Part shown: one piece after another, positions 42,736 through 52,447 of the stretch
How positions within the stretch are numbered: the stretch's first letter is position 1
Layout: each line of letters begins with the position of its first letter
Source of the DNA: Chitinophagaceae bacterium IBVUCB2
GTDB lineage: Bacteria > Bacteroidota > Bacteroidia > Chitinophagales > Chitinophagaceae
Length of the DNA stretch: 64,000 nt
NCBI GenBank assembly: GCA_002127295.1
Contig: NFUV01000002.1
Span: 930,001-994,000 of the forward strand
Reading direction: 5' to 3'
Notes under the pieces: model-generated
Databases searched by the model: none
The model's input: the letters and a program-made list of their open reading frames with translations, nothing else
Told to the model about the DNA's origin: nothing
Program-made: the position numbers and the translations under genes

Positions 42736-43965
42736 ATGCAATGCAGATTTTGTAATACGGAACTCGAACACACTTTTATTGACCTTATAAATTCACCCGC
42801 TTCTAATTCTTTTTTAACAAAGAAACAATTGAACGAACCGGAAACATTTTACCCATTAAAAGTTTATACTTGTCAGAACTGTTTTTTAGTTCAGGTTGAT
42901 GAGTATAAAAAATCAGATGCTATTTTTAATAGTGACTATGTTTATTTCTCTTCGTATTCAACCAGCTGGCTTAGTCATGCGAAAAATTATACTGAGTTGA
43001 TGATCGAGAAGTTTGGGTTAAATGCTCAATCCCAGGTGGTAGAGATAGCTTCCAATGATGGATACCTGTTGCAATATTTTAAAGAAAAGGGCATTCCTGT
43101 TTTGGGTATTGAGCCAACCGCCAATACAGCAGAAGTGGCAACTGGAAAAGGTATAAAAACAATTGTTGAGTTTTTTGGGGTTGAGTTAGCTGATAGATTG
43201 GTCAATCAATTGAAAATAAAAGCAGACTTACTATTGGGTAATAATGTGCTGGCTCATGTGCCAGATATAGTAGATTTTGTAGGAGGTATGAAAATTGTGC
43301 TTGCTGATAAAGGCGTTGTCACAATGGAGTTTCCACATCTTGTTCAATTGATTGATAATAACCAGTTCGATACTATTTATCATGAACATTTTTCCTACTT
43401 AACCTTTCATACCGTTAAGCAAATATTTGAAGCAGCAGGGTTAGAATTATTTGATGTTGATGAAATTCCAACACATGGGGGATCACTTCGTATTTATGCC
43501 AAACATAAAGAAGATTCGAGTAAAACAATATCGCAGAATGTGAAGAGTTTATTGGATAAGGAAATTATAAAAGGAGTTACAAAGCTTGAGTATTATGATA
43601 ATTTTCAACAAAAAGCCTTATGGGTTAAATTAGGAGTTATTTCCTTTTTAATAGAACAAAAGAAAGCAGGTAAAAGGGTTGCTGCTTATGGCGCAGCTGC
43701 AAAGGGAAATACATTGCTGAACTATTGCGGTATAAAAAATGATTTGATTGAGTTTGTTGTAGATGCCAACCCCAATAAGCAAAATAAATGGCTACCGGCA
43801 AGCCATATTCCTGTAGTAAATGAAGAGTATTTGAAAGCAGCTAAGCCAGATTATGTACTAATCCTTCCCTGGAACCTGAAAGAGGAAATTACAGCCCAAC
43901 TTTCTTACATAAAAGAGTGGGGTGGACAGTTTGTAATACCGATTCCACATTTACAAGTGATATAA
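42736..43965 (+). CDS. NDP-sugar C-methyltransferase
   Basis: The product has 409 residues with the three-part layout of TylC3/NovU-type deoxysugar C-methyltransferases: a zinc-binding N-terminus (CRFCNTE and CQNCFLV), a central SAM-binding domain (VVEIASNDGYLLQYF, GIEPTANTAEVA), and a C-terminal nucleotide-sugar-handling domain (AAYGAAAKGNTLLNY, FVVDANPNKQ). Members methylate C3 of a 4-keto-sugar. Its place after rfbG and the epimerase implies a branched CDP-sugar. Confidence 0.92.
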   Translation: MQCRFCNTELEHTFIDLINSPASNSFLTKKQLNEPETFYPLKVYTCQNCFLVQVDEYKKSDAIFNSDYVYFSSYSTSWLSHAKNYTELMIEKFGLNAQSQVVEIASNDGYLLQYFKEKGIPVLGIEPTANTAEVATGKGIKTIVEFFGVELADRLVNQLKIKADLLLGNNVLAHVPDIVDFVGGMKIVLADKGVVTMEFPHLVQLIDNNQFDTIYHEHFSYLTFHTVKQIFEAAGLELFDVDEIPTHGGSLRIYAKHKEDSSKTISQNVKSLLDKEIIKGVTKLEYYDNFQQKALWVKLGVISFLIEQKKAGKRVAAYGAAAKGNTLLNYCGIKNDLIEFVVDANPNKQNKWLPASHIPVVNEEYLKAAKPDYVLILPWNLKEEITAQLSYIKEWGGQFVIPIPHLQVI

Positions 43966-43975
43966 TCTAAGAATA

Positions 43976-44830
43976 ATGAAGATTTTGGTGACTGGCGCAA
44001 CAGGTTTTATTGGCAACTATGTTGTTGAAGAATTACTTAAGCACAAACATGATGTTGTAGCATCTTCATCAAATAAGGAAAAGGCTTCACAATCTACATG
44101 GTTTAATAAAGTAACTTATATTCCATTAAACCTGGAGGATTTAACTGCGGATCAGAACTATTACAATTTTTTCAAGCAGCCTGATCTTGTAATTCATCTC
44201 GCCTGGGAAGGATTGCCAAATTATAAATCTTCATTTCATGAAGAGGTAAACCTGCCAAGGCATTTTGCATTTTTATCTAACCTCATAAAAAATGGATTGA
44301 GAGATTTAACAGTTATAGGGACCTGCTTTGAATATGGAATGCAGGAAGGCTGTTTGCAGGAAAATATGCCAGCATTACCTGGAAATCCATATGGAAAAGC
44401 AAAGAATAGCCTGAGATTACAACTGGAAAACTTAGAAAGGGCGCATCAGGTTTCTTTAAAATGGGTAAGACTGTTTTACATGTACGGGAAAGGGCAAAAT
44501 CCTAATTCCTTACTTTCGCAATTAGATAAAGCATTGGAAGCAGGAGAAAAGGAATTTAATATGAGCGGAGGTGAGCAAGTAAGGGATTATTTGCCCGTTG
44601 AAAAGGTGGCGGAGAACATTGTAAAAATTGCATTACAAAATAAAGTAGAAGGGATAATTAATAATTGTAGTGGTAATCCAATAACAGTTAAAGATTTTGT
44701 TGAAGATTATTTGAAGCGTATAAATAAAAGCATTGATTTAAATCTTGGCCATTATCCTTACGCCGATTATGAGCCGATGAAATTTTGGGGAGATATACAA
44801 AAACTTAAAAAAATAACAAGTAATGAGTGA
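43976..44830 (+). CDS. NAD-dependent nucleotide-sugar reductase/epimerase
   Basis: The product has 284 residues of the extended SDR family. The glycine motif is GATGFIGNYVVEELL; LVIHLAWEGLPNYK, a threonine-containing active-site strand (VIGTCFEYG) and NPYGKAKNSLR (Tyr-x3-Lys) follow. The sequence is close to CDP-abequose/paratose synthase-like reductases. It probably reduces the 4-keto group after C-methylation, giving the finished sugar. It overlaps the next gene by 8 bp. Confidence 0.88.
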   Translation: MKILVTGATGFIGNYVVEELLKHKHDVVASSSNKEKASQSTWFNKVTYIPLNLEDLTADQNYYNFFKQPDLVIHLAWEGLPNYKSSFHEEVNLPRHFAFLSNLIKNGLRDLTVIGTCFEYGMQEGCLQENMPALPGNPYGKAKNSLRLQLENLERAHQVSLKWVRLFYMYGKGQNPNSLLSQLDKALEAGEKEFNMSGGEQVRDYLPVEKVAENIVKIALQNKVEGIINNCSGNPITVKDFVEDYLKRINKSIDLNLGHYPYADYEPMKFWGDIQKLKKITSNE

Positions 44831-45560
44831 TCCTATCCAGGCATTTGTAAATGAAAGAGAGCAACGCATCCGGAGAAATGAGACCAACAGTGGATTGCAA
44901 AAGGCCGCCGTTGATTTTAATGTAGAGTCAAACAAAGCTCAGTATTCATATAATTTTTCGTGGATGGGCCGTCCCATAATTCAATATCCGCAGGATATGA
45001 TCGCTATGCAGGAATTGATTTGGGAAATAAAACCTGACCTAATTATTGAAACAGGCATTGCTCACGGGGGGTCTTTGATTTATTATGCATCAATCATGGA
45101 GCTAATTGGAAATGGTGAAGTATTAGGTATAGATATCGATATAAGGGAGCATAATAAACAGGAGATAGAGAAGCATCCAATGTTCAAAAGGATAAAGATG
45201 ATTGAAGGTTCGTCGGTAAGTGAAGAAACAGTTGAAAAGGTCAGGCAGTTTGCTGATGGGAAGAAAAAAATACTTGTTTGCCTTGATTCAAATCATACTC
45301 ATGAACATGTATTGCAGGAGTTAAATTTTTATGCACCATTTGTGTCACTGAACTCTTATATAGTAGTTTTTGATACTATTGTTGAAGATCTGCCAGAAGG
45401 ATATTTTTCTCAACAACGTCCATGGGGGATTTCAAATAATCCGAAAACTGCTGTGCAAGATTTCCTGGTTACAAACAAAAATTTTGAAATTGATCATTCA
45501 ATTGACAATAAAGTTTTGATTAGTGTTGCACCACAGGGGTATTTAAAAAGAGTTAAGTAA
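44823..45560 (+). CDS. CmcI/cephalosporin-hydroxylase-family O-methyltransferase
   Basis: The product has 245 residues. It carries the CmcI/RhmT-type Rossmann methyltransferase motifs: LIIETGIAHGGSLIYYAS for SAM binding, VLGIDIDI, and LVCLDSNHTHEHVLQEL with metal- or substrate-binding residues. Relatives O-methylate sugar hydroxyls of surface glycolipids. Here it could methylate a hydroxyl of the new sugar or of the glycan end. The N-terminus (about 1-55) is variable, as in relatives. Confidence 0.85.
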   Translation: MSDPIQAFVNEREQRIRRNETNSGLQKAAVDFNVESNKAQYSYNFSWMGRPIIQYPQDMIAMQELIWEIKPDLIIETGIAHGGSLIYYASIMELIGNGEVLGIDIDIREHNKQEIEKHPMFKRIKMIEGSSVSEETVEKVRQFADGKKKILVCLDSNHTHEHVLQELNFYAPFVSLNSYIVVFDTIVEDLPEGYFSQQRPWGISNNPKTAVQDFLVTNKNFEIDHSIDNKVLISVAPQGYLKRVK

Positions 45561-45566
45561 TTAGTT

Positions 45567-46580
45567 ATGCAAAGCCAGCCCTTTGTAAGTTTTTGTTTTT
45601 CCACTTTTAAAAGACCCGTTTTTTTAAAATCTACTCTGGAAAGTATTTTATTGCAAACATTTTCAGATTTTGAAGTAGTTGTGTCGGATAATGATATTGA
45701 GCAAAGCGGACGGGCTGTTGTAGAATCTTTTAATGATGTTCGGTTTAAATATTTTGCCAATGAGGAAAATTTCGGGATGAAGAAAAGCTTTAATAAAAGC
45801 CTGGAGCGGTCATCTGGAAGATTTATTGTAATGATTGCTGACGATGACCCGGTTTATCCGAATATGTTGAAGCTGTTATATGATCTTCAAGATGAATATC
45901 CTGGGTATGGTATGTACCTGGGAGGTTGTGATTGGTTTTGCACAAGTCATGAAGTAGGTAAGTTATATAATTTTAAAGTAGGCACAAACTCTTGTCTATC
46001 AAATATTCATGACATAGGCTACAAAAAAGCTTATTCTCCAAATGAGTTTCTAAAAGAACTTTTCAGTTTTGGAATATTTCCACATTACCTATGGTCAACT
46101 GGAATCGTAAAAAGAGAAATACTTATAGAAATGGGAGGTGTCCCTGAATATGGAACCCCTTTTCTTGGTGATTATGCTTATATGAGTACTGTAGCTGTTC
46201 ATTCAGGATGTGTCATAACCAATACATCTTTAGGTTGTCAAACACTTCATAACGAAAATTTTGGCCGAAATCAAAATGACCAGATCGTTATTGCAGCACA
46301 AAATTTCCCAAATTATCTTGAAAAAAAAGCTGGTCACCTTGCCGAATGGCCTGATATAAAACAACGGATGTTGAAGTTCGTAGCTTTATGGGTTGTGTCT
46401 CATATGAGTTTTTTACATCAGTATTATAAAAAGACAGGTAAGTATGATATCAGTTTAAAAGAAGCAGAAAAAAAAGTATTTAAAATTGAATACATCCGAA
46501 AATATAAGTTTAAGTATTATATAAAGAAAAAATTTCCTGCCATACATGACTTCCTTGTAAGATTAAAAAGAATGTTTTAA
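45567..46580 (+). CDS. Family 2 glycosyltransferase
   Basis: The product has 337 residues. It starts with a GT-A fold: FVSFCFSTFKRPVFLKSTLES, SDFEVVVSDND, a DDDP metal-binding motif (IADDDPVYP) and LWSTGIVKREI. It transfers a sugar from a nucleotide donor during surface-polysaccharide assembly; donor and acceptor are unknown. The C-terminus is basic and amphipathic, suggesting a loose membrane contact. The next gene begins 18 bp downstream. Confidence 0.9.
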   Translation: MQSQPFVSFCFSTFKRPVFLKSTLESILLQTFSDFEVVVSDNDIEQSGRAVVESFNDVRFKYFANEENFGMKKSFNKSLERSSGRFIVMIADDDPVYPNMLKLLYDLQDEYPGYGMYLGGCDWFCTSHEVGKLYNFKVGTNSCLSNIHDIGYKKAYSPNEFLKELFSFGIFPHYLWSTGIVKREILIEMGGVPEYGTPFLGDYAYMSTVAVHSGCVITNTSLGCQTLHNENFGRNQNDQIVIAAQNFPNYLEKKAGHLAEWPDIKQRMLKFVALWVVSHMSFLHQYYKKTGKYDISLKEAEKKVFKIEYIRKYKFKYYIKKKFPAIHDFLVRLKRMF

Positions 46581-46598
46581 AATAGTTAGTATCAAATC

Positions 46599-47603
46599 TT
46601 GGCTAAATTTAGCATCATATTACCCGTAAAGAATGGAGGCCATTATGTTAAAGAATGTGTTGAAAGCATATTAACACAAACATTCACTGATTTTGATTTT
46701 CTTGTTCTTGATAATCAAAGCACTGATGGAACATTGGAATGGATCCAATCAATTAGTGATGCAAGAATTAAAGTATATCCTGCTGATAGGCCTTTGTCCA
46801 TAGAGCAAAACTGGAATAGAATTATAACAATTCCTAAGAATGGGTTTATTACACTTATTGGGCATGATGATTTGCTAAATGAGAATTATTTAGCAACAAT
46901 GAATGATTTGATTTTGAAGTTCCCAGATGCTAGTCTTTATCAAACTCATTTTACTTATATAAATGCACAGGGTGAAAAGATCAGGGATTGTAAAGTAATG
47001 TCAGAGATCGAGTCAGCAGAGGAATTCCTGGGTAAATTTTTGCGAAGGGAAATTGATGTGATGGGGACAGGTTTTATGATGCGGTCCCAAGATTATGACA
47101 CAATTGGTGGTATCCCACTTTATCCAAATCTTTTATTTGCAGATTTTGAACTTTGGATAGAGCTGGCAAGAAAAAGTTATAAAGCTACTTCCTCCAAAAA
47201 ATGTTTCTCTTTTCGAATTCATCAAAGTACAACAACCATATCGTCAGATATAAAATACCACGAAGCATTTCAGAAATTTGTCCTTTTTCTTCAACGACTC
47301 AGAAAAGGAAATCAAGAGTTTGGAAAAGTAATTCAAAGCAACCTCCCAGCTTTTTTAGAATTCTATTGTAAAGGTCTTTCACATCGCTTGTTAAGAACGC
47401 CTAAAGAAAAAAGAAATGGCCTTTCTGTACGAAAATTTGTGTTTCAATGTAAAGAATATGCTGAAATGTTGGAGATTGGTAATGATTTTAAGCCTGAAAA
47501 AATATTTAGTATAAGATTAGCTATCCTTATAGATAGCAATATTGCTAGTAGATCTTTTTTTCTTTGGTTTAAGAAAATATATTCAAAGCCAATATTGAAA
47601 TAA
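46599..47603 (+). CDS. Family 2 glycosyltransferase
   Basis: The product has 334 residues from a TTG start, the only one that keeps the GT-A fold intact (FSIILPVKNGGHYVKECVES). Motifs are TDFDFLVLDNQSTDGT and the metal-binding LIGHDDLLN. GGIPLYPNLLFADFELWIEL marks the acceptor side. It is a member of the same operon; specificity cannot be predicted. It resembles the preceding gene only in the core fold, so it is not a recent duplicate. Confidence 0.9.
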   Translation: MAKFSIILPVKNGGHYVKECVESILTQTFTDFDFLVLDNQSTDGTLEWIQSISDARIKVYPADRPLSIEQNWNRIITIPKNGFITLIGHDDLLNENYLATMNDLILKFPDASLYQTHFTYINAQGEKIRDCKVMSEIESAEEFLGKFLRREIDVMGTGFMMRSQDYDTIGGIPLYPNLLFADFELWIELARKSYKATSSKKCFSFRIHQSTTTISSDIKYHEAFQKFVLFLQRLRKGNQEFGKVIQSNLPAFLEFYCKGLSHRLLRTPKEKRNGLSVRKFVFQCKEYAEMLEIGNDFKPEKIFSIRLAILIDSNIASRSFFLWFKKIYSKPILK

Positions 47604-47621
47604 GAATACATATTTAAAGTA

Positions 47622-48509
47622 ATGCCTCAAGTCTCCATCATCATACTTAACTATAACACATTTGCTTTAACCAGTAATTGCATTCGTTCTGTAATCACAG
47701 AAACGAAAGGAGTGGAGTATGAGATCATCCTGGTGGATAATGCCTCAACTGAATGCAATGCTGATTTGTTTTTGCAAGAATTTCCGCAGGTTCGGTTGGT
47801 AAAAAGTCCAGTAAATGGCGGCTTTGCTGATGGGAATAACAGGGGGATTGCGATTGCAGGAGGAGAATATTTACTGTTGCTTAACAGCGATACTATTTTG
47901 CAGGAAGATGCTATCAGCAAAACAATTCAATATGTAAGCGGTGAAAACAACATTGGAGTAGCAGGTTGCCGAATGACATATCCTGATGGAACCGTTCAAT
48001 ATACGGCACGCAGATTCAGAAGCATAAGCTGGGAATTATTAGACCTGTTTAGATTTATACCGCTACTGCTGCCGTACGAAAAAAGAGCAAAACGAATGCT
48101 GGGCAAATATTTCAGGCATGATGAGGATATGCATTGTGACTGGCTGAACGGAGCTTTTTTTATGTTTCCTAAATCAGTATTAGAAAAATTACCTGAAAGA
48201 AAATTAGATGACCGTTTCTTTATGTATGGTGAAGACCAGCTTTGGTGTGAACAGATCAGGAGACTGGGATATACAATAAAATTTTATACAGGAACTACTA
48301 TCATTCACATTAATAGCGGGAGCACCGGTCTGTCAAAACAATTAAAGCTGCGTAAAACGATGATGCAGCATGAACTCGAGATCATGCGATCAAGAAAAGG
48401 GAAGGGGTTGTATTATTTTATTTTTAAAATGATCTATTGCACTAAAGAAGGAGTGAGGAACTTTATTAAATCAATTATTTTCCGTGTTACGGGAAAACTA
48501 GTTCGTTAG
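47622..48509 (+). CDS. Family 2 glycosyltransferase, rhamnosyltransferase-like
   Basis: The product has 295 residues. The sequence is of the WbbL/RfbF-rhamnosyltransferase-like subgroup: VSIIILNYNTFALTSNCI, ILVDNASTECN, NGGFADGNNRGI, LLLNSDTIL (DxD-like) and DRFFMYGEDQLWCEQIRRLGY as the catalytic-base region. It is likely to add a deoxyhexose. Its end overlaps by 12 bp with the end of the convergent glycosyltransferase gene. Confidence 0.9.
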   Translation: MPQVSIIILNYNTFALTSNCIRSVITETKGVEYEIILVDNASTECNADLFLQEFPQVRLVKSPVNGGFADGNNRGIAIAGGEYLLLLNSDTILQEDAISKTIQYVSGENNIGVAGCRMTYPDGTVQYTARRFRSISWELLDLFRFIPLLLPYEKRAKRMLGKYFRHDEDMHCDWLNGAFFMFPKSVLEKLPERKLDDRFFMYGEDQLWCEQIRRLGYTIKFYTGTTIIHINSGSTGLSKQLKLRKTMMQHELEIMRSRKGKGLYYFIFKMIYCTKEGVRNFIKSIIFRVTGKLVR

Positions 48510-49610
48510 TGCAGGAAGTACATTGCTTATAATGTTTCCCCAATAATAATAAGTATAATATGCGTTCGGTGTAGGCAGTGTTGATGTTGCAGAAGTAATG
48601 GATGCTGCAAAACTCTGCCAATCATTATCCCTTACCACTTGCAATTTCTGGCCGCATGCTTCTTTTAAAATACCAGCAGCACCAGTTTCTGTAGAAATAA
48701 CAGTAGCGCCAAATGCAATTGCCTCTACCATTTTTGTTTTTATGCCACCACCGCTCAATACAGGGTTGAGAAAAATGTCGGCAGCTGTAAAGTAAGTTTC
48801 AATGGTATCAACAAATCCGGCGTAAATTATATTTTTATCTGCGTAAGTTTTTAACTCATTCATTTCTTCTGGCAAACCTTTACCGCAGATAATTATTTTA
48901 TACTTGAAAGAAGGTTGGTTTAATAAACGTGGATTTATTTCATCCAGTATTATTTTCAAGGCATCAAGGTTCGGTTTATAATTCAGCAGACCATTAAAGA
49001 GGATTATTCTTTCATCATTATTAATGTTGTATCGCTGGGTAATAATTGCTCTATTCGTTAATTTATCGGCAGGAAATTCTTTTATCTCTACCCCAAATGG
49101 TAAGTCTAAGCTTTTTTCTTTAGCTATTCCCCAAGTTGTAATTGCAAACTCCCTGTCTTCGGGAGTAATAAAAAATAATCCATCTGCCTTTTTTAAAGCC
49201 CATTTTTCATACCATTTTAAAATAGGCCACCACCATCTTCCTGTAGAACGGAAACGTTTGTACTCTATATTATGTGTATGGATGATTGTTTTTACTCCTG
49301 TTCTTTTTTTTATGCGATTGGCCAGCCATCCGTAATATGGATGTTCCCAGATAATGGCATCAAATTTTTCCTGCTGAACTAGCTGCGAAATTTTCTTTAC
49401 AAGACTTCCGTCTATGTATCGTGTAAATCCTTTTTTCAGCAGCGGAATGGTTTTGTAAGTCTTCGCTAATGAAAAATCATTTTTGGCAACAGAGATAACG
49501 GTCAGATCAACTTCTTTACTTAAGTAGTCTAAAAATTGCGCAATGAATTTTTGCCCCCCTGAAAAAAAAGGTAAGTAAGGGTAGGGGGCTATAACTAATA
49601 TTTTCTTCAT
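48498..49610 (-). CDS. Family 4 glycosyltransferase
   Basis: The product has 370 residues from the ATG at 49610, 8 bp after the end of the upstream gene; a longer frame would overlap that gene. It is a GT-B enzyme: the N-terminal domain has APYPYLPFFSGGQKF; the C-terminal domain has ILFNGLLNYKPN, the nucleotide-binding FVDTIETYFTAADIFLNPVL and a GxxTKMVEAIAFGATVIST helix with the conserved glutamate. It is probably part of the same polysaccharide pathway, but is transcribed toward the operon. Confidence 0.91.
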   Translation of the reverse strand: MKKILVIAPYPYLPFFSGGQKFIAQFLDYLSKEVDLTVISVAKNDFSLAKTYKTIPLLKKGFTRYIDGSLVKKISQLVQQEKFDAIIWEHPYYGWLANRIKKRTGVKTIIHTHNIEYKRFRSTGRWWWPILKWYEKWALKKADGLFFITPEDREFAITTWGIAKEKSLDLPFGVEIKEFPADKLTNRAIITQRYNINNDERIILFNGLLNYKPNLDALKIILDEINPRLLNQPSFKYKIIICGKGLPEEMNELKTYADKNIIYAGFVDTIETYFTAADIFLNPVLSGGGIKTKMVEAIAFGATVISTETGAAGILKEACGQKLQVVRDNDWQSFAASITSATSTLPTPNAYYTYYYWGNIISNVLPALTN

Positions 49611-49617
49611 TACCGCT

Positions 49618-52086
49618 TTAGGCTGTTTTTCTTCCTTCTCTCCAGGCCATAAATAAACCTCCCACAAATACCAAAAGGATTATAATGGAGGAAATAAACA
49701 TAATGGAAGTTCCACTCTTTACAGATTCGGGTTCAAACACAAACTTTACAGCATGTTTTCCGCTTGGTATAGAAATGCCACGCAGTATATAATTAGCATT
49801 TACATAATCCACTTTCTTTCCATCTATATATGCATTCCAACCTACGGGGTAATAAACTTCACTAAACACTGCAAACTGCGGCCCATTACAATTGGCCTCA
49901 TATTCAATTGCATCGTTATCGTATTTGATCATTTTAATAGAAGAAGCAGAATCTGCCTGCGGCTGAATTATGTTTTTACTAAATGATTTTTCTACAATGG
50001 CTGTGTCTTTCAGGTTTGTATTGCCTAGGGCAACAATAGCAGCCACCTGGTCATCCACCAGTTTTACATTTTTTACCAACCAGCAAGGGCCAAACGTTTC
50101 CGGGTTTGGAAGTAAACCCGGCTGACCTGTTTGCGGATCTTGCACCACAATATATTTGGTGTTCAGCATATTTAAAATGGCAGGAGTTGGTCTTGCTGAC
50201 AAATACTTTTCAATTACATCCTGGTATATACGAAGCTTGGCCGGATGATAACCTCCTACTGATTTATGGAAATAAGAGGTACGGGACTCTGCATAAGGAT
50301 TGCCGCCAGACATATTAAACACACGATAGTTAGGATCCTTGTCCTGCAGAATTTGCTGATCGATACTGCTTGGAGCAAAATTAGTGTTAGCATAATCATC
50401 GGGTGATACATAATACTCATCATCCAGGTATTTATGACTTACCATTGTTAACTCCAGGGTACTGATGAAAAGCAGAATAATACCAGCGGCTAACGGCTTA
50501 ATCCAATTTCTTAAATAGGCGTAAAGAACACCGAGTAGTAAAATAGAAAATCCGGCTGCTCTTAATAGTTGTCCGCCAAACATAGCTTTACGATCAGCTT
50601 TCAATCCTGATAGAACAGCACTACCAATTTCGGTACTTTTAGTTTGCTCATTAATATTTGCCAGCAAAGCTGCATCACCTGGTGCTTTATAATCCATCAT
50701 CAAATACATTAGTGCAAGCAATGCAAATAAACCACCAACCGTGTACAACACTTTTTTAAAGTCGGCTTTAAAACTGTCTTTAATTTTTTCTTCAAATAAT
50801 AAATACTGCAAGGCTAATGCAGCAGCTACCCCTACAGCAAATTGCGGAATTACTTGTGAAAAAGAGGGTGCCCTGAATTTATTATACATTGGCAGGTATT
50901 CAAATAAGAATACATTGAAGCTGCCAAAATATTTTCCCCATGCCATGAAGATGCCGAATATCGTTATTACCAATAAACCCCAGCGGATCGGTTTCTTCAC
51001 TACTACAAAACCAATTAAACCCAACACACAAATAATAACACCTAAATAGGCAGGGCCAGATGTATCTAATTTTCCCCAATAGGCGGGAAGGTTGGCAGCA
51101 AACTGGGTGGCCTGATTTTCAGGAATACCTTTATCGATTAATTTTTCTACAACTTTTGATTCTTCACCAGCAGGCCTTGAGCTACTTCCTCCAAATGCGT
51201 TTGGCATTAAAAAAGTAACTGTTTCCGCTGTGCCAAGGCTATATTGAAAAGCATAAGAAGTATCAAGCCCTGATGTCTTGGCTACTTTTACAGAATCACC
51301 CTCAATCGAAATGTTTTTTCCACCCCGCATGGTATATTTCGCATACTCAGAAGTTGTTTTTAAGGTCAATGCATTACCCGCAATACCAATGATGGCAGAA
51401 ACAATCGTTATGGCAGCTGCTATTCCCAAATGTTTCCAGTCTTTTTGTTTTATCCATACATACACATAGCAAAGTGTAATTGCTATAGCAATTAAAAAGG
51501 TATAATAGCTTACCTGCAAGTGGTTCACCCCTATTTGCTGATACGTAGCATAAGTTGTTAATGCAAGACCGAGCCAATATTTTTTCTCATAAGTAAAAAT
51601 CAATCCTGCTATCAGTAAAGGCATAAATGCAGTGGCCAGCATTTGTGTATCATGTCCTGCTGCAACAATTACCGGATTGTAAGTGGAGAATGCAAAACCA
51701 AGTCCAGCCAATATTCCAATCACAGGTCTTATCCTTAATGCGAGGCAGAGAATATAAAAACAAACACAGGCTAAAAAGAAAAAGTTGATCGGCTTTGGCA
51801 AGCCGAGAGAAAATATTTTAGTCAGATCTGGTAGAATCGTTTTGCCTTCCAAAGCCACCTGGTAATTGGGCATACCGCTAAAAAGATTCGGGTTCCACAA
51901 CGGGAAATGGCCGTTTTTATCTTTGTACTCAAAGGAGTTTTGCGCCATGCCTTTCCAGCCCACATTATCATGCTGGTTCAGCACATCACCTTCCAGTGCA
52001 GGTTTACAAAACAGCACGGATACGATCAAAAAAACAAGAACAGCAAGAAAATGGGGGAGTAATTTTTGCAGCAGGGGATTTTTCAT
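49618..52086 (-). CDS. YfhO-family polytopic membrane protein
   Basis: The product has 822 residues and about 13 membrane helices. It has the family's N-terminal arrangement (QHDNVGWKGMAQ, FPLWNPNLFSGMPNYQ) and, after the last helices, a large extracytoplasmic domain (about 560-780) including NMSGGNPYAESRTSYFHKS. A final helix ends the protein. YfhO proteins are GT-C-like enzymes implicated in glycosylating cell-wall polymers, for example lipoteichoic acid in Bacillus. Beside glycosyltransferases, a role in moving or adding lipid-linked sugars is likely, but it is an inference. Confidence 0.9.
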   Translation of the reverse strand: MKNPLLQKLLPHFLAVLVFLIVSVLFCKPALEGDVLNQHDNVGWKGMAQNSFEYKDKNGHFPLWNPNLFSGMPNYQVALEGKTILPDLTKIFSLGLPKPINFFFLACVCFYILCLALRIRPVIGILAGLGFAFSTYNPVIVAAGHDTQMLATAFMPLLIAGLIFTYEKKYWLGLALTTYATYQQIGVNHLQVSYYTFLIAIAITLCYVYVWIKQKDWKHLGIAAAITIVSAIIGIAGNALTLKTTSEYAKYTMRGGKNISIEGDSVKVAKTSGLDTSYAFQYSLGTAETVTFLMPNAFGGSSSRPAGEESKVVEKLIDKGIPENQATQFAANLPAYWGKLDTSGPAYLGVIICVLGLIGFVVVKKPIRWGLLVITIFGIFMAWGKYFGSFNVFLFEYLPMYNKFRAPSFSQVIPQFAVGVAAALALQYLLFEEKIKDSFKADFKKVLYTVGGLFALLALMYLMMDYKAPGDAALLANINEQTKSTEIGSAVLSGLKADRKAMFGGQLLRAAGFSILLLGVLYAYLRNWIKPLAAGIILLFISTLELTMVSHKYLDDEYYVSPDDYANTNFAPSSIDQQILQDKDPNYRVFNMSGGNPYAESRTSYFHKSVGGYHPAKLRIYQDVIEKYLSARPTPAILNMLNTKYIVVQDPQTGQPGLLPNPETFGPCWLVKNVKLVDDQVAAIVALGNTNLKDTAIVEKSFSKNIIQPQADSASSIKMIKYDNDAIEYEANCNGPQFAVFSEVYYPVGWNAYIDGKKVDYVNANYILRGISIPSGKHAVKFVFEPESVKSGTSIMFISSIIILLVFVGGLFMAWREGRKTA

Positions 52087-52138
52087 TCATCTACTTTATT
52101 AGGCTGACAAAATAATGCTATTTTAGACTAAAATCCCG

Positions 52139-52447
52139 ATGCGCTGGCTTTTATTTTTGTCAAGATTGGCCTTTATATCAGGTATTTGTATCCTCGTATG
52201 GCTTATCCTCGCCATGGTGGAAACGGATAATACTGAACTGTTTTCCTCAACCGTCATCATCATTGGTTATGCCCTGGGTGCTGTTATACTTCCTGTAACA
52301 AATATCTGCTACCTTATTGTTGTAATGATGGGGAAGAAATTGCGTGCCGCCGTGCCAATGTGGTTAATTATTGCGAACATCTTTTTCTTAATACTGTTGA
52401 TTTACTACATCTTTTATCTCAATGATCCATACTATCATCAGGAATAA
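52139..52447 (+). CDS. Small three-helix membrane protein
   Basis: The product has 102 residues and three hydrophobic helices (about 4-26, 37-63 and 73-95). No family is recognised. It overlaps the start of the queuosine-precursor transporter gene by 26 bp, so translation is coupled; the two may work together, but nothing in the sequence shows how. Confidence 0.65.
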   Translation: MRWLLFLSRLAFISGICILVWLILAMVETDNTELFSSTVIIIGYALGAVILPVTNICYLIVVMMGKKLRAAVPMWLIIANIFFLILLIYYIFYLNDPYYHQE

